Shown piece by piece: positions 17,974 through 25,892 of a stretch of 64,000 nt of DNA (position 1 is its first letter; the number at the start of each line of letters is the position of its first letter). Source of the DNA: Pollutiaquabacter aromativorans (GTDB lineage Bacteria > Bacteroidota > Bacteroidia > AKYH767-A > 2013-40CM-41-45). The stretch covers positions 2,356,001 through 2,420,000 of the forward strand of contig CP185379.1 of assembly GCA_049177215.1 (NCBI GenBank). Reading direction: 5' to 3'. The notes beneath the pieces were generated by a model. It worked only from the letters and a program-made list of their open reading frames with translations. It was not told the origin of the DNA and ran no database searches. The position numbers were made by a program, and so were the translations under genes.

Positions 17974-18026
17974 TGAAGGTTGAACGTTTGAACGTTAAAA
18001 CGTTCAAACGTTCAAACGTTCAACGC
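17974..18026. terminator. Long perfect hairpin made of GTT...AAC words
   Basis: A perfect 17-bp stem, 17980-17996 with 17999-18015, is built from 7-8-nt words: GTTGAAC, GTTTGAAC, GTTAAAAC, GTTCAAAC x2, GTTCAAC. It fills the gap between convergent genes and could end transcription from both sides. T-tracts are short. Its word-like build resembles the window's tandem arrays. Confidence 0.6.
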
Positions 18027-18857
18027 TTATTTTACTACGACTTTTACGACATCGTTGGCTTCGCCGGAGACAAGGCGCAGCAGGTAAAAACCTGGAGCAA
18101 TACCGTTGAGGTCTATTTTACGGGCTTGTTGATTCACGGCCGCTTCGAAATTTTCCGCAAACACCGATTTACCCTGCAGGTCGAGAAGTTGTGCATGGAT
18201 CTGGCCGCGCATATTGCCGGATGGCACATAGAACAAATAGCTGCTGGCCGGATTAGGGAACACTTTCAATTGATCAGCCGAAGCCCGATCCTGGATGTCA
18301 GTGGATGTGGTAAGTTCCAAATCATCTACGATAAAATAGGAACCGACCGTGCCATCACCGGCTCCGGAGGTATCCGCAATGGAGAAGAAGATCTGATAGG
18401 ATGCCGTCGGCGTACCGTTGGTAAAGATCGGAACAGTGAAAGCGGTGTAACCGGCACTGTTGCCAAAGTAGTCGCTACCACCACCGACCGGGTTGTTGGA
18501 TGCATCGTAGGCCGCGATCGTGATCTGAATGATGTCGTTATTCAACACATTGCCTTTGTACCACCCGATCAGGCTGGTGTAATCCTGCGTGACCGGGAAC
18601 CCGCCGCCTCCGTTGGCAACGTACAGCAAGGGCGGAACGGCACTGCCGAAGAAATCAACGATTTCTCCGCGCGCCGCGGACGTGCCGGAATGAACATCCG
18701 CAGATTGGGTGACCGGAGTATAGGTCCCCGGCACATTGTTGGTCAACCAACTATCCGGGTTGCCACTCGTCCAGGTTTCGAAGCCGGCATTGGGGATTTG
18801 AGCGAACAAACCGCCCGAGAAGAGACCGGCTGCAAGCAGCGTAAGGATTTTCTTCAT
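18027..18857 (-). CDS. T9SS-exported protein with GFExW domain
   Basis: The 276-residue protein has a signal peptide (MKKILTLLAAGLFSGG, cut after LFA). A beta-rich domain opens with IPNAGFETWTSGNPDSW, a pattern typical of secreted Bacteroidota jelly-roll or carbohydrate-binding-like modules. A T9SS type A sorting domain of about 75 residues starts at LKVFPNPASS and ends VVKVVVK. The protein is therefore expected on the cell surface or outside; the ligand is unknown. The gene downstream of the next paralogue (18923-19789) shares the GFExW opening and the following GEIVxxFxxxxVPPLL-like stretch, so the two arose by tandem duplication. I start at ATG 18857, where the hydrophobic segment begins. 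Confidence 0.85.
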   Translation of the reverse strand: MKKILTLLAAGLFSGGLFAQIPNAGFETWTSGNPDSWLTNNVPGTYTPVTQSADVHSGTSAARGEIVDFFGSAVPPLLYVANGGGGFPVTQDYTSLIGWYKGNVLNNDIIQITIAAYDASNNPVGGGSDYFGNSAGYTAFTVPIFTNGTPTASYQIFFSIADTSGAGDGTVGSYFIVDDLELTTSTDIQDRASADQLKVFPNPASSYLFYVPSGNMRGQIHAQLLDLQGKSVFAENFEAAVNQQARKIDLNGIAPGFYLLRLVSGEANDVVKVVVK

Positions 18858-18875
18858 GATGGTAGAATTGGTACG

Positions 18876-18906
18876 TAAAATTACCAAGCCTGCCGCATGA
18901 AACCAA
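18876..18906 (-). promoter_or_regulatory. Candidate promoter for the 18.0-kb T9SS protein
   Basis: On the minus strand TTG is followed after exactly 20 nt by TAATTTTA (7 of 8 matches to TAnnTTTG). The same 20-nt spacer is seen before rplU, trhO and ctaB. The box ends 18 nt before the ATG. Confidence 0.45.
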
Positions 18907-18922
18907 TGACTTCGGATATTAA

Positions 18923-19789
18923 TTACCGGACAACGAATCGTTGTTTCGGCGTGTCATTCAGGACAAGGGTATATGTCCCGGGCTGCCATCCGAGGATATC
19001 CAGGCGGATTTCGGCAACATCCCGTTCCTGACGTACCTGTTGACGGAATACTTCCCGCCCCTCCTGGTCCAGCACGAGGAGATCGGAAGTGCCTTGCGTA
19101 CTGTTCCGACCAGCCGGTGGCAGCAGGATCCGAACAACTTCCCGTGCCGGATTCGGAAAAACGGTCAACGCAGCCTGATCTGACGCGATATTTTTCGTTC
19201 CACTAGCTACCGAAAGTGCCTGCAGGTCATCAACGACAAACGATGATTGCAAATGGGCCGGTACTGTTCCGCTGCCGTCCACGATGGTCATCGCAACCAT
19301 CGCAAAGGCCGCTCCACTCCCGAACACGGTAACCGGAATATTCAACAAGGTGAAATCCGCGCACGACTGGGTGATCATGACCGATCCTCCGCCTACCAGC
19401 GCGTGCCCGGCGTCGTACACATAGACGTTTGCATTGAACACATCACTGGAAAGCAACTGGCACTTGTACCAGCATTGCACGGCCGTGATCGGTTCGTCCA
19501 ATGGAAATCCTACGCCGTTGGTTTGAGATTGTAAGAGTGGCGGGACCGCGACACTGGTGGTGCCGGCTACCACTTCTCCGCGTACCGCATAACTACCCCC
19601 GTGGGCATCAATGGTCCGGGTAAGGGGTAGCACAGGGCCATTGTTGTTCACCGACCAGCCGGCTGGTGTGCCGCCGTTCCATTCTTCAAATCCGGGATTC
19701 GGTACCGGGTTTTGTGCATGAGCGGATCGGGGTCCGATTGCTGTCAGGAGCACGATTAGTATGAAAGGTAACCGCAGCGTAGTTTTCAC
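18923..19789 (-). CDS. T9SS-exported protein, paralogue of the next gene
   Basis: This protein of about 288 residues has the same plan as the gene at 18027-18857: signal peptide (LPFILIVLLTAIG, cut near AHAQ), a domain opening VPNPGFEEWNGGTPAGW, and a T9SS type A sorting domain from LTVFPNPAREV to the end (QRFVVR). The two are clearly paralogues in tandem. No ATG precedes the signal peptide; GTG at 19789 (VKTTLRLPF) is the best start, giving a normal signal peptide length. The role is unknown; surface ligand binding is a guess from the fold. A 65-bp gap separates it from the downstream copy, which has its own promoter-like sequence. Confidence 0.8.
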   Translation of the reverse strand: MKTTLRLPFILIVLLTAIGPRSAHAQNPVPNPGFEEWNGGTPAGWSVNNNGPVLPLTRTIDAHGGSYAVRGEVVAGTTSVAVPPLLQSQTNGVGFPLDEPITAVQCWYKCQLLSSDVFNANVYVYDAGHALVGGGSVMITQSCADFTLLNIPVTVFGSGAAFAMVAMTIVDGSGTVPAHLQSSFVVDDLQALSVASGTKNIASDQAALTVFPNPAREVVRILLPPAGRNSTQGTSDLLVLDQEGREVFRQQVRQERDVAEIRLDILGWQPGTYTLVLNDTPKQRFVVR

Positions 19790-19865
19790 TTCATAGGGCC
19801 TGCGGTCGGGAGAGTACCGCCTCGACCGCAACAGAAAGATAGGCCGCGTGATTACCGGAAGAACA

Positions 19866-19900
19866 AAAAAAAGCCCCGCACCTTACGGCGCGGAGCCCCA
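19866..19900 (-). terminator. Rho-independent terminator
   Basis: On the minus strand GGGGCTCCGCGCC, GTAA and GGTGCGGGGC form a GC-rich stem followed by eight T. It lies 42 bp past the stop of the DUF2807 gene. Confidence 0.8.
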
Positions 19901-19941
19901 CACTTGAGAAAAAACAAATTATCAGGGTTTCCGGGGAGGGA

Positions 19942-20502
19942 TTACAGTACGCGGGCTTGACGCAAAACGACATCCAGGCCTGAAATATCGAGCAGCTTGC
20001 ATTCGCTGGCGGAACAGGTAAGGTCGCCCGTGGTTCCGGTGAGGCGGATCTTGCTGCATCCGAATACACGGGTTTTAACCTGCAGCGCACGAACATCCAG
20101 GTTGACCGTCGCGCCTTCGTTCGCACGAATGCTCAGGATATCGGTATTGATGTGGCCGCTGGCATAGACGGACGTATTCCCTGTGACATCCAGCAAAGCC
20201 AGGTCTTTTACACGAATCTCCACGCGGGCAGGAGATTTACGTCGTCCGTTCTTATTCACTTCCGTGATGTAGAGCGTGTCATTATTCCGGTAAACCGAGA
20301 CATTCCGTACCTGATACGCGGTGCCCTGTACCGCCACTTCGAAATTCTCGGAGGGTACAAGCACGACTTCCAGGTCTCCCTTGATCACGATCGCGTGATA
20401 AGGATCAGACTGTAAGGTTTCAGTGACCGGCTGCCTGGTGCCGGCAAATGCAGCACTGACTTGGAGGACAAGTGCGGCGAGGAGGGTGAACATTGTTTTC
20501 AT
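19942..20502 (-). CDS. DUF2807 family exported protein (GIN domain)
   Basis: This 186-residue protein has a signal peptide (MKTMFTLLAALVLQVS, cut after AFA). A repetitive beta-strand body follows: FEVAVQGTAYQVRNVSV, DLALLDVTGNTSVYASG, ATVNLDVRALQVKTRV, ASECKLLDISG. This is the right-handed beta-helix pattern of DUF2807, the putative autotransporter-adhesin head or GIN domain, common in secreted Bacteroidota proteins and without a firm function. It is shorter than many family members. The start at 20502 is chosen for the signal peptide; an extra 14 upstream codons would spoil it. A strong terminator follows, so it is a single-gene unit. Confidence 0.8.
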   Translation of the reverse strand: MKTMFTLLAALVLQVSAAFAGTRQPVTETLQSDPYHAIVIKGDLEVVLVPSENFEVAVQGTAYQVRNVSVYRNNDTLYITEVNKNGRRKSPARVEIRVKDLALLDVTGNTSVYASGHINTDILSIRANEGATVNLDVRALQVKTRVFGCSKIRLTGTTGDLTCSASECKLLDISGLDVVLRQARVL

Positions 20503-20656
20503 GACGTAACGGTTTGAGGGGGTGTTGCGGGAGCAAAGATGCACCCGACAATTGCGGTCAGACCGGAAGAAATGACCGAAGCGACAGAAATGCTGGTTGA
20601 AACGAAGACATGCGATTCGAACCTTTAAATTTTCGCGAATCGAAGAATGGGTGGAA

Positions 20657-20685
20657 ATAAAAAAAGCAAACGATAACGTTTGCTT
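20657..20685 (-). terminator. Rho-independent terminator-like hairpin
   Basis: A 9-bp perfect stem, AAGCAAACG and CGTTTGCTT around ATAA, is followed on the minus strand by a run of seven T. It lies in a region without a recognised gene and implies a minus-strand transcript from 20.7-21.0 kb. Confidence 0.65.
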
Positions 20686-20795
20686 AAGACTATCGGGATC
20701 GCTACGAAATCAATGCGGGAGCAGTTTGTCCGCACCCGGCAGACAACGCATCAGTACAGGAAGCGCTTTATCGGTCATTTGTGCTCGCCGCATCC

Positions 20796-20967
20796 TTACA
20801 GGCTGGCTCGTCGTTCTCGCAAAGTCCGGAAGGATCCTGGCAACGGGCCATTTGCTCGGTTTCGCGTTCTAACGGATTTCGCGTAAAGGTGCATTCCCAA
20901 TCCGATGCCGAGCATCAGGATCAACATTCCACCGAACAACGATGGTGAGCAGGTTTTTGAAGGTCAT
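20796..20967 (-). pseudogene. Possible tiny membrane-protein gene, split by one base
   Basis: On the minus strand an ATG at 20967 opens MTFKNLLTI and then runs into an unlikely sequence. Shifting the frame by one base continues it as LFGGMLILMLGIGLGMHLYAK and on to a TAA at 20796. Joined, this would be a short one-helix membrane protein. Without the shift, an ATG at 20927 gives 43 residues. A terminator hairpin follows at 20657-20685, which favours real transcription. Either the gene is broken, the read has a one-base error, or the pattern is chance. The remaining gap from 20503 to 21270 holds only this, the hairpin, a heptamer array and a palindrome. Confidence 0.3.
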
Positions 20968-21064
20968 GGCTGAAAATTTCTTCAATGATGGCGAATTAAG
21001 TCAATTTAAATATCCGAAATCTTACCGAAACGTTAATCTTCCGCACCGAAGCGTGTTGAAAGGA

Positions 21065-21169
21065 GGGACGAGGGGCGTGGGGCGAGGGACGTGGGGCGAG
21101 GGACGTGGGGCGAGGGACGTGGGGCGAGGGACGTGGGGCGAGGGACGTGGGACGAGGGGCGAGGTGCGA
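21065..21169 (-). repeat. Heptanucleotide array with dimer higher-order repeat
   Basis: Fifteen consecutive 7-nt units of the form GGGRCGW lie here: GGGACGA, GGGGCGT, then GGGGCGA-GGGACGT five times, then GGGACGA, GGGGCGA, GGTGCGA. The alternation makes a 14-bp period. The complement TCGTCCC is the unit of the array at 27170. It lies downstream of the LytTR regulator gene. Confidence 0.95.
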
Positions 21170-21220
21170 AGAGTTTAACGGGGTAATTACGTAATTTTCG
21201 GCGTTTCAGTGAACCCGAAA

Positions 21221-21254
21221 CCTGCCTGCCTGCCGAAGCTTTAGCGAAGGCAGG
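21221..21254. repeat. Imperfect palindrome with GAAGCTTTAGC core
   Basis: The 26-bp core 21229-21254 reads CCTGCC-GAAGCTTTAGCGAA-GGCAGG, with two extra CCTG steps on its left. It lies 16 bp from the LytTR gene's stop and 51 bp from the heptamer array. It is the most symmetrical of three copies in the window. Confidence 0.75.
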
Positions 21255-21270
21255 AACCCGCACCCCTCCA

Positions 21271-22059
21271 TCACTCCCCCATCCACGCCTTAAAATCCCC
21301 TGCTTTTTCCCGGGAGACGATCACTTCTTCTTCGGTCTTGGGTCGCACGTTCACTTTCAGTTTTCCATTGAACCAGGTGTGGACTTCTTCGATACAGTAA
21401 CTGTTCAGAATGAACTGTCGGTTTGCCCGGAAGAACCTGCGCGGGTCTAACTGGTGTTCGAGTTCGTCGAGGGTATAATCCAGCACGAACTTTCTGTTAT
21501 CGCAGGTGCGCAGAAAGACCAGTTTGTCCTCTGTAAAGAAGTAGGCGATCGCGTCCGAACTGACGGGCATGAGGCGCTGACCGGATCGTACGAGAAAGCG
21601 TTCGCGGTATTGCGTTCCTTGCTGTTGCGCGACCAGGGTTTCGATCAGCTTGCCGATATTCTGCTGGGTCGCGCCTTCCGAGATCTGACTTTGGCGAAGC
21701 GATCGGAATTTTTCCAGGGCCGTTCGCAACTCTTCCGGCTTCACCGGTTTCAACAGGTAATCGACACTGTTCACCTTAAACGCCTTCAGCGCGAATTCGT
21801 CGTATGCAGTTGTGAAGATGACCGGGCAACGGACATCGACCCGGGAAAAGATCTCGAAGCTTTGTCCATCGGCCAGTTCGATGTCCATCAGGATCAGGTC
21901 GGGTAATCCGTTTTCCTTGAGCCAGGATACCGTACCGGCAATACTGTCCGTGATGGCCAGGCAGCACATGTTCGGCTCCAGCTCCAAGACCATCTTGTTC
22001 AGCTTTCGGGCAGCCAATTCTTCGTCTTCGACGATCAGGAGATTCAGTGATTCTTTCAT
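21271..22059 (-). CDS. LytTR-family response regulator
   Basis: This 262-residue DNA-binding response regulator has a receiver domain at residues 1-120, with the acidic pocket VEDEE near 10-14, phosphoacceptor Asp in ILMDIE near 59, and the conserved Lys in YLLKPVKPEEL. A LytTR DNA-binding domain follows from about 155 to the end (FLVRSGQRLMPV; FRANRQFILN). It should be phosphorylated by the histidine kinase encoded 17 bp upstream. Targets are unknown; in other bacteria LytTR systems govern cell-envelope or surface genes, and several exported proteins are neighbours here. A palindrome and a heptamer array follow its stop. Confidence 0.93.
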   Translation of the reverse strand: MKESLNLLIVEDEELAARKLNKMVLELEPNMCCLAITDSIAGTVSWLKENGLPDLILMDIELADGQSFEIFSRVDVRCPVIFTTAYDEFALKAFKVNSVDYLLKPVKPEELRTALEKFRSLRQSQISEGATQQNIGKLIETLVAQQQGTQYRERFLVRSGQRLMPVSSDAIAYFFTEDKLVFLRTCDNRKFVLDYTLDELEHQLDPRRFFRANRQFILNSYCIEEVHTWFNGKLKVNVRPKTEEEVIVSREKAGDFKAWMGE

Positions 22060-22076
22060 GGGCAGGGAAGGCTACT

Positions 22077-23189
22077 TCAGGAAGCAAGGCTGACATTCTC
22101 GGCACTACCGGCGAAGGGACGATACGGCATCCGGCTGTCCATGAGCGGAATGCTCACACGGAATTCTGTTGCCGTCTCGTTGATCTGTGGCTGCGGTTGT
22201 TTCAGCAAGCGGAACTTTTCGGTGATGTTGACCAGACCGAGGCCGCTGCCGGGAACCTGTTGGATCTTGCGCTGAAGGTTATTGACCACGTGCAACCAAC
22301 CGTCGGAGGTGGCGGTGATGCGAACAAGCAAGGGACGTGAAACGGAGATGACATTGTGCTTGACCGCGTTCTCGACCAGCATCTGCAGGGTAAGCGGCGG
22401 CAACAAACGCTCCCGCATCCCGTCGGGAACCTCGATCAGCAGGTCGACGCCCTGGCGGAAGCGCGTGCGGAGCAGGAAGAAATAGGCTTTGATGAAGTCC
22501 AGTTCGCTTTGCAGGGTGGTGAGCTCCCGCTCGTTGCTTTGCAGGAGATAGCGATAGACGCTCGACAGTTCCGCGATGAAACTGACGGCCTGTTCCTTGT
22601 CTTCCTCCACCAGCGAGGACAACGAGTTCAGGCTATTGAAAAGAAAGTGCGGATTGACCTGGTTCTTCAGTGAATCGAACTGGCTCTGGAGATTGGCCTG
22701 TTTGAGCAACTCCGTCTCGGCGAGCAGTCGTTGCCATTGGTGGAAGTAGTACAGCGATTCGTAAATGCCCGTGATCACCAGCGCGTAGAACATGTTCATC
22801 CCGAATCCATAGAAGTAGTCGAAGATGCCCGAATTCATTTCGCCGTAAAACTCGATCGCGTCCTGGAACCAGACTTTGAAAATCGACAACGCTACGGTCG
22901 CCAGGGTGACGTAGATCGTCAGGCGGATGATCCGGGTGCGCATGTTCTGCAGACCGGGAAAACGTTTCCGTACCTGCAAGACAACCCAGCGGGTGACTTC
23001 CCACGACAGGAAGACGAAAAACGTACTAAGCAGAAATATCTTCCAGAACGGAATGTTCTTCTCCTGCGAAAGGTGCAAATAGAAGAAGATGTTCAGAAAA
23101 ATGTTGAGCGCGGTAATACCGCCGACCCTGAGCCAGAAGTCATTCACACGTTCCCGAACGGGTTGGGGGCCTTCATTTTCCTGCTTCAT
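22077..23189 (-). CDS. Sensor histidine kinase, LytS/YehU type
   Basis: This is an inner-membrane kinase of 370 residues. About four membrane segments lie in the first 170 residues (for example ALNIFLNIFFYLHL and IFLLSTFFVFLSW). The His_kinase signature NPHFLFNSLNSLSSL follows, with the phosphorylated His, then an HATPase domain whose N box is VENAVKHNV and G box GSGLGLVNI. It has no periplasmic sensor domain, so the signal is probably membrane-associated. It precedes its response regulator by 17 bp and the pair is surely co-transcribed. I take ATG 23189 (MKQENEG) rather than a TTG six codons upstream. Confidence 0.93.
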   Translation of the reverse strand: MKQENEGPQPVRERVNDFWLRVGGITALNIFLNIFFYLHLSQEKNIPFWKIFLLSTFFVFLSWEVTRWVVLQVRKRFPGLQNMRTRIIRLTIYVTLATVALSIFKVWFQDAIEFYGEMNSGIFDYFYGFGMNMFYALVITGIYESLYYFHQWQRLLAETELLKQANLQSQFDSLKNQVNPHFLFNSLNSLSSLVEEDKEQAVSFIAELSSVYRYLLQSNERELTTLQSELDFIKAYFFLLRTRFRQGVDLLIEVPDGMRERLLPPLTLQMLVENAVKHNVISVSRPLLVRITATSDGWLHVVNNLQRKIQQVPGSGLGLVNITEKFRLLKQPQPQINETATEFRVSIPLMDSRMPYRPFAGSAENVSLAS

Positions 23190-23330
23190 CAAGCTAAAAA
23201 TAGGCAAATGATCCGGAGGGCGTCGCTTCCGTACTCCGAAACGTCGGATTCGCCCACCGAAACGGCATTACGACCGGATAGAGGGTAAAAAGAGAATTCC
23301 TAAATTGCCCTTACTTCAACCGTTTCGCGT

Positions 23331-24023
23331 ATGTCCGAACATCATCCCCAGCCATCTCCGACTGAGGAGATCCGCAAAGAATTCCAGCTCGAGCGCATGA
23401 TCCTGTTCAGCGATGCCGTGTTCGCGATCGTGATCACGCTCATGGCCATCGAGATCAAATTGCCCGAAAGCGATGGCCCGCGCACCGCGGAGCAGCTCAT
23501 GCATGGCATGCACCACCTCCTGCCGATCCTGCTGGCTTACGTCGTGAGTTTCTGGTTCATCGGCATGTTGTGGTACCAGCACCTCAAGCTATTCGGCCAC
23601 CTGAAAAGTTACGACAAAGGACTGGTCTTCCGTAACCTCCTGCTGTTGTTCTGTGTCGGCCTTTTCCCCTTCAGCGTCTCCCTGCAAGTCAGCGGCTACC
23701 ACGATTCCCTGATCCCGTTCACCATCTATTTCTCCGTCCTGGTCGCCTGCATGCTGGCTCAGGTCGTCCTCGTCCACTATGTTTTGGTCAGCCGTCCGCA
23801 ACTGCGCATCGGATCCGACATCACCGACGACCTGCGCGAACTGAAGAATAAAAAAATAGGACTCCTCTCGCTGCTGCTCTGTTTTACTCTAAGCACGATC
23901 ACGTATTACATGATCGGTGATGAAGAGCTGAAAACAATCGGTACACTCTGGTTCACCCTGATGTACCCCTTCATGCGACTGATGGGTTATCAGAAAAAGG
24001 AGAAGAAGAAAAACGCGAAATAA
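23331..24023 (+). CDS. TMEM175/DUF1211 family channel-like membrane protein
   Basis: The 230-residue integral membrane protein carries the family signature FSDAVFAIVITLMAIEI in its first helix, where the conserved Phe-Ser-Asp lines the pore of TMEM175-type potassium channels. About five or six hydrophobic segments follow (LLPILLAYVVSFWFIGML; LLLLFCVGLFPFSVSL; FSVLVACMLAQVVLVHYV). The basic tail KKEKKKNAK should be cytoplasmic. Function as a potassium leak channel is known for some bacterial members; here it is inferred. The gene is divergent from the histidine kinase and stands alone. Confidence 0.87.
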   Translation: MSEHHPQPSPTEEIRKEFQLERMILFSDAVFAIVITLMAIEIKLPESDGPRTAEQLMHGMHHLLPILLAYVVSFWFIGMLWYQHLKLFGHLKSYDKGLVFRNLLLLFCVGLFPFSVSLQVSGYHDSLIPFTIYFSVLVACMLAQVVLVHYVLVSRPQLRIGSDITDDLRELKNKKIGLLSLLLCFTLSTITYYMIGDEELKTIGTLWFTLMYPFMRLMGYQKKEKKKNAK

Positions 24024-24101
24024 ACGAACTTTCTCAAGCTTAAGAACGGGTATCGGAACACCTCATATCCTCAAACTAATGATCAACTAGCGTCATTAAT
24101 T

Positions 24102-24119
24102 CGGGCAGTCGCCTGCCCG
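24102..24119 (+). terminator. Hairpin between the TMEM175-like gene and a T9SS gene
   Basis: CGGGCAG, TCGC and CTGCCCG make a perfect 7-bp stem followed by GACTTTTAAT. It could end the upstream transcript or belong to the leader of the T9SS gene starting 20 bp later. Confidence 0.5.
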
Positions 24120-24138
24120 GACTTTTAATCAAAATAAT

Positions 24139-25710
24139 ATGAAAGCCGTTTTCATAACTGCAGTTCTTGCATGCGCAGCACTATCTGCAATTGCCCAGCG
24201 CACCTTTGAGCGGCACTGGACATTTAATAATTGGTCTGCCGGCGAGCGGGTTTTGGAAGTTCCGGGCTCCGGATATTACACCATCGGCTGGAACGACTCC
24301 TTGTCCTTCGATAGTCTTGGCCAGCCACAAATAGATTATTTTGAGGGATTGGTCACCCATTTCGATTATGACGGCAATGCCATCAAAGCGTTTCGGTACG
24401 GTAATGACGATACTTTATTCAACCGGTTGTTTGGCGGAAATTCCGATGACAGTTTTATTACCGGAGTGGTAGATTCCAATAATAGATTATTTCTTGCCGG
24501 ATGGACTCAGAGTTACGGTGTACAAAGTTTTTACGATTACGATTTTTGGCTAGTCAAGCTGGACACGAATTTCAACATCATCCTCAATCGAAACATATCC
24601 ATCCCGGATACGGCATATGCTATGTATAACACCGTTGGGATATCTAACCCGCAAAATGGCATCACACTTTGCGGATACCTGAAATCCCTGACAAATTTTA
24701 TTCCCTATGCGCATATCAGCGCATTCGACTCTTCCGGAAACCTATTGTTCAGAGGCATGCCCTTGCCCAATGAACCGAGTGAACTTCAAGGCATTGTATC
24801 TACTTCGGATGGTGGCTATCTTTGCTCTGGAGTAAAATATAATAATTATTTCAGCGGGGACATTTCTCCGTTAGTTGTTAAAACGGATTCTATTGGTCGC
24901 GAAGTTTGGAGACTCGTTCTTCCTTACTCAAATGATTACCACTTTGCAGGTGACCTGACAGCTACACAAGATGGGAATTATGTATTCACCTGGGGCAATG
25001 TCTATCGCAGTCCGGGTGCCACGAATAAAGTCTGGATGTACCATGCCAGCAAGGTGGATGAAGCGGGTAACATCCTTTGGACCCGCGACTACACGTATTC
25101 CTTTAACAGCCGTATCAGGATCTCTGAGGTACCCAATGGAAGACTCATGATATCCGGCCTCTTTACAGACACCTTGACTTTCGGAGACGCTGCCCTGTTG
25201 ATTCTCTGCGACCAGGACGGATACCCGCTCTGGACCCGGACCTTTATCGGGGAGCCGGGAACTTCACCGGCGCCTATGCCCTTCTGCATGGATGCCAACT
25301 TCTCCTCCGATGGCGGGTTCCTGCTGACCGGTCAGACTTCCTGCTGTAACTTTACTCCTAATCTCGGCTGGACCAGCAGCCTCTGGCTGCTGAAAACCGA
25401 TAGTCTCGGCCTCATTACCCAGGTCAGTAGCGGCCCGAACAATTATTCAAACGATATGCACCTGGGCTTCCCGTTTCCCAACCCGGTAGCTGATTACTGC
25501 TCCATACCCGTTACGCTGGCGCCAGACATTGGGCAGGCACAACTGCTCCTGTTTGACCTGCAAGGCAGGCAAGTCGCCTGTTTCCCATTGCAATCCGGCT
25601 TTCAACAACTACAACTGGACCTCTCACCCTACCCGGCAGGCGAATACTTGCTGGCATTGTCCATCAATGGATTCAACGCCGGCGCAAGGAGATTGGTTGT
25701 TGGAAGGTAA
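24139..25710 (+). CDS. T9SS-exported protein with delta-60/propeller-like repeats
   Basis: The 523-residue protein has a signal peptide (MKAVFITAVLACAALSA, cut after AIAQ). A body of repeated strands follows with phrases such as DGGYLCSGV, DGNYVFTWG, DGGFLLTGQ and FWLVKLDTN-like units, the pattern of SBBP/delta-60 beta-propeller proteins. The type A T9SS sorting domain begins GFPFPNPVADYCS and ends RRLVVGR. The role is unknown; such proteins are extracellular. The first two thirds are visibly more A+T-rich than the neighbours (many AATAAT, TTATTT stretches), which could mean recent acquisition or relaxed selection. A heptamer array begins 18 bp after its stop. Confidence 0.83.
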   Translation: MKAVFITAVLACAALSAIAQRTFERHWTFNNWSAGERVLEVPGSGYYTIGWNDSLSFDSLGQPQIDYFEGLVTHFDYDGNAIKAFRYGNDDTLFNRLFGGNSDDSFITGVVDSNNRLFLAGWTQSYGVQSFYDYDFWLVKLDTNFNIILNRNISIPDTAYAMYNTVGISNPQNGITLCGYLKSLTNFIPYAHISAFDSSGNLLFRGMPLPNEPSELQGIVSTSDGGYLCSGVKYNNYFSGDISPLVVKTDSIGREVWRLVLPYSNDYHFAGDLTATQDGNYVFTWGNVYRSPGATNKVWMYHASKVDEAGNILWTRDYTYSFNSRIRISEVPNGRLMISGLFTDTLTFGDAALLILCDQDGYPLWTRTFIGEPGTSPAPMPFCMDANFSSDGGFLLTGQTSCCNFTPNLGWTSSLWLLKTDSLGLITQVSSGPNNYSNDMHLGFPFPNPVADYCSIPVTLAPDIGQAQLLLFDLQGRQVACFPLQSGFQQLQLDLSPYPAGEYLLALSINGFNAGARRLVVGR

Positions 25711-25728
25711 TGGGGGAAGTGGGTGTTT

Positions 25729-25819
25729 GTGAATAGTGAATAGTGAATAGTGAACAGTGAACAGTGAACAGTGAACAGTGAATAGCGAATAGTGAATAGC
25801 GAATAGTTTTTAGTGAATA
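25729..25819 (+). repeat. Heptanucleotide array, GTGAAYA family
   Basis: Thirteen 7-nt units: GTGAATA x3, GTGAACA x4, GTGAATA, GCGAATA, GTGAATA, GCGAATA, GTTTTTA, GTGAATA. It is the same family and the same order of first blocks as the array at 7871, and it again starts just after a plus-strand gene. Confidence 0.95.
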
Positions 25820-25825
25820 GTGTAC

Positions 25826-25854
25826 CCTGCCTACTGTAGCTTTAGCATGGCAGG
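25826..25854. repeat. Imperfect palindrome with TAGCTTTAGC core
   Basis: CCTGCC and GGCAGG enclose TACTGTAGCTTTAGCAT. This is the third, most diverged copy of the palindrome at 8015 and 21221, again directly after a heptamer array. Confidence 0.65.
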
Positions 25855-25892
25855 AGGCATGCGGATTAACGTAACGCCAGTCGATCATATAA

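Noticed and set aside
20597..20872. 91-codon plus-strand frame
   Set aside because: It spans a minus-strand terminator and has no sensible composition; the small minus-strand frame is a better candidate.
20942..21178. 78-codon plus-strand frame
   Set aside because: Mostly translation of the GGGRCGW array, so not a gene.
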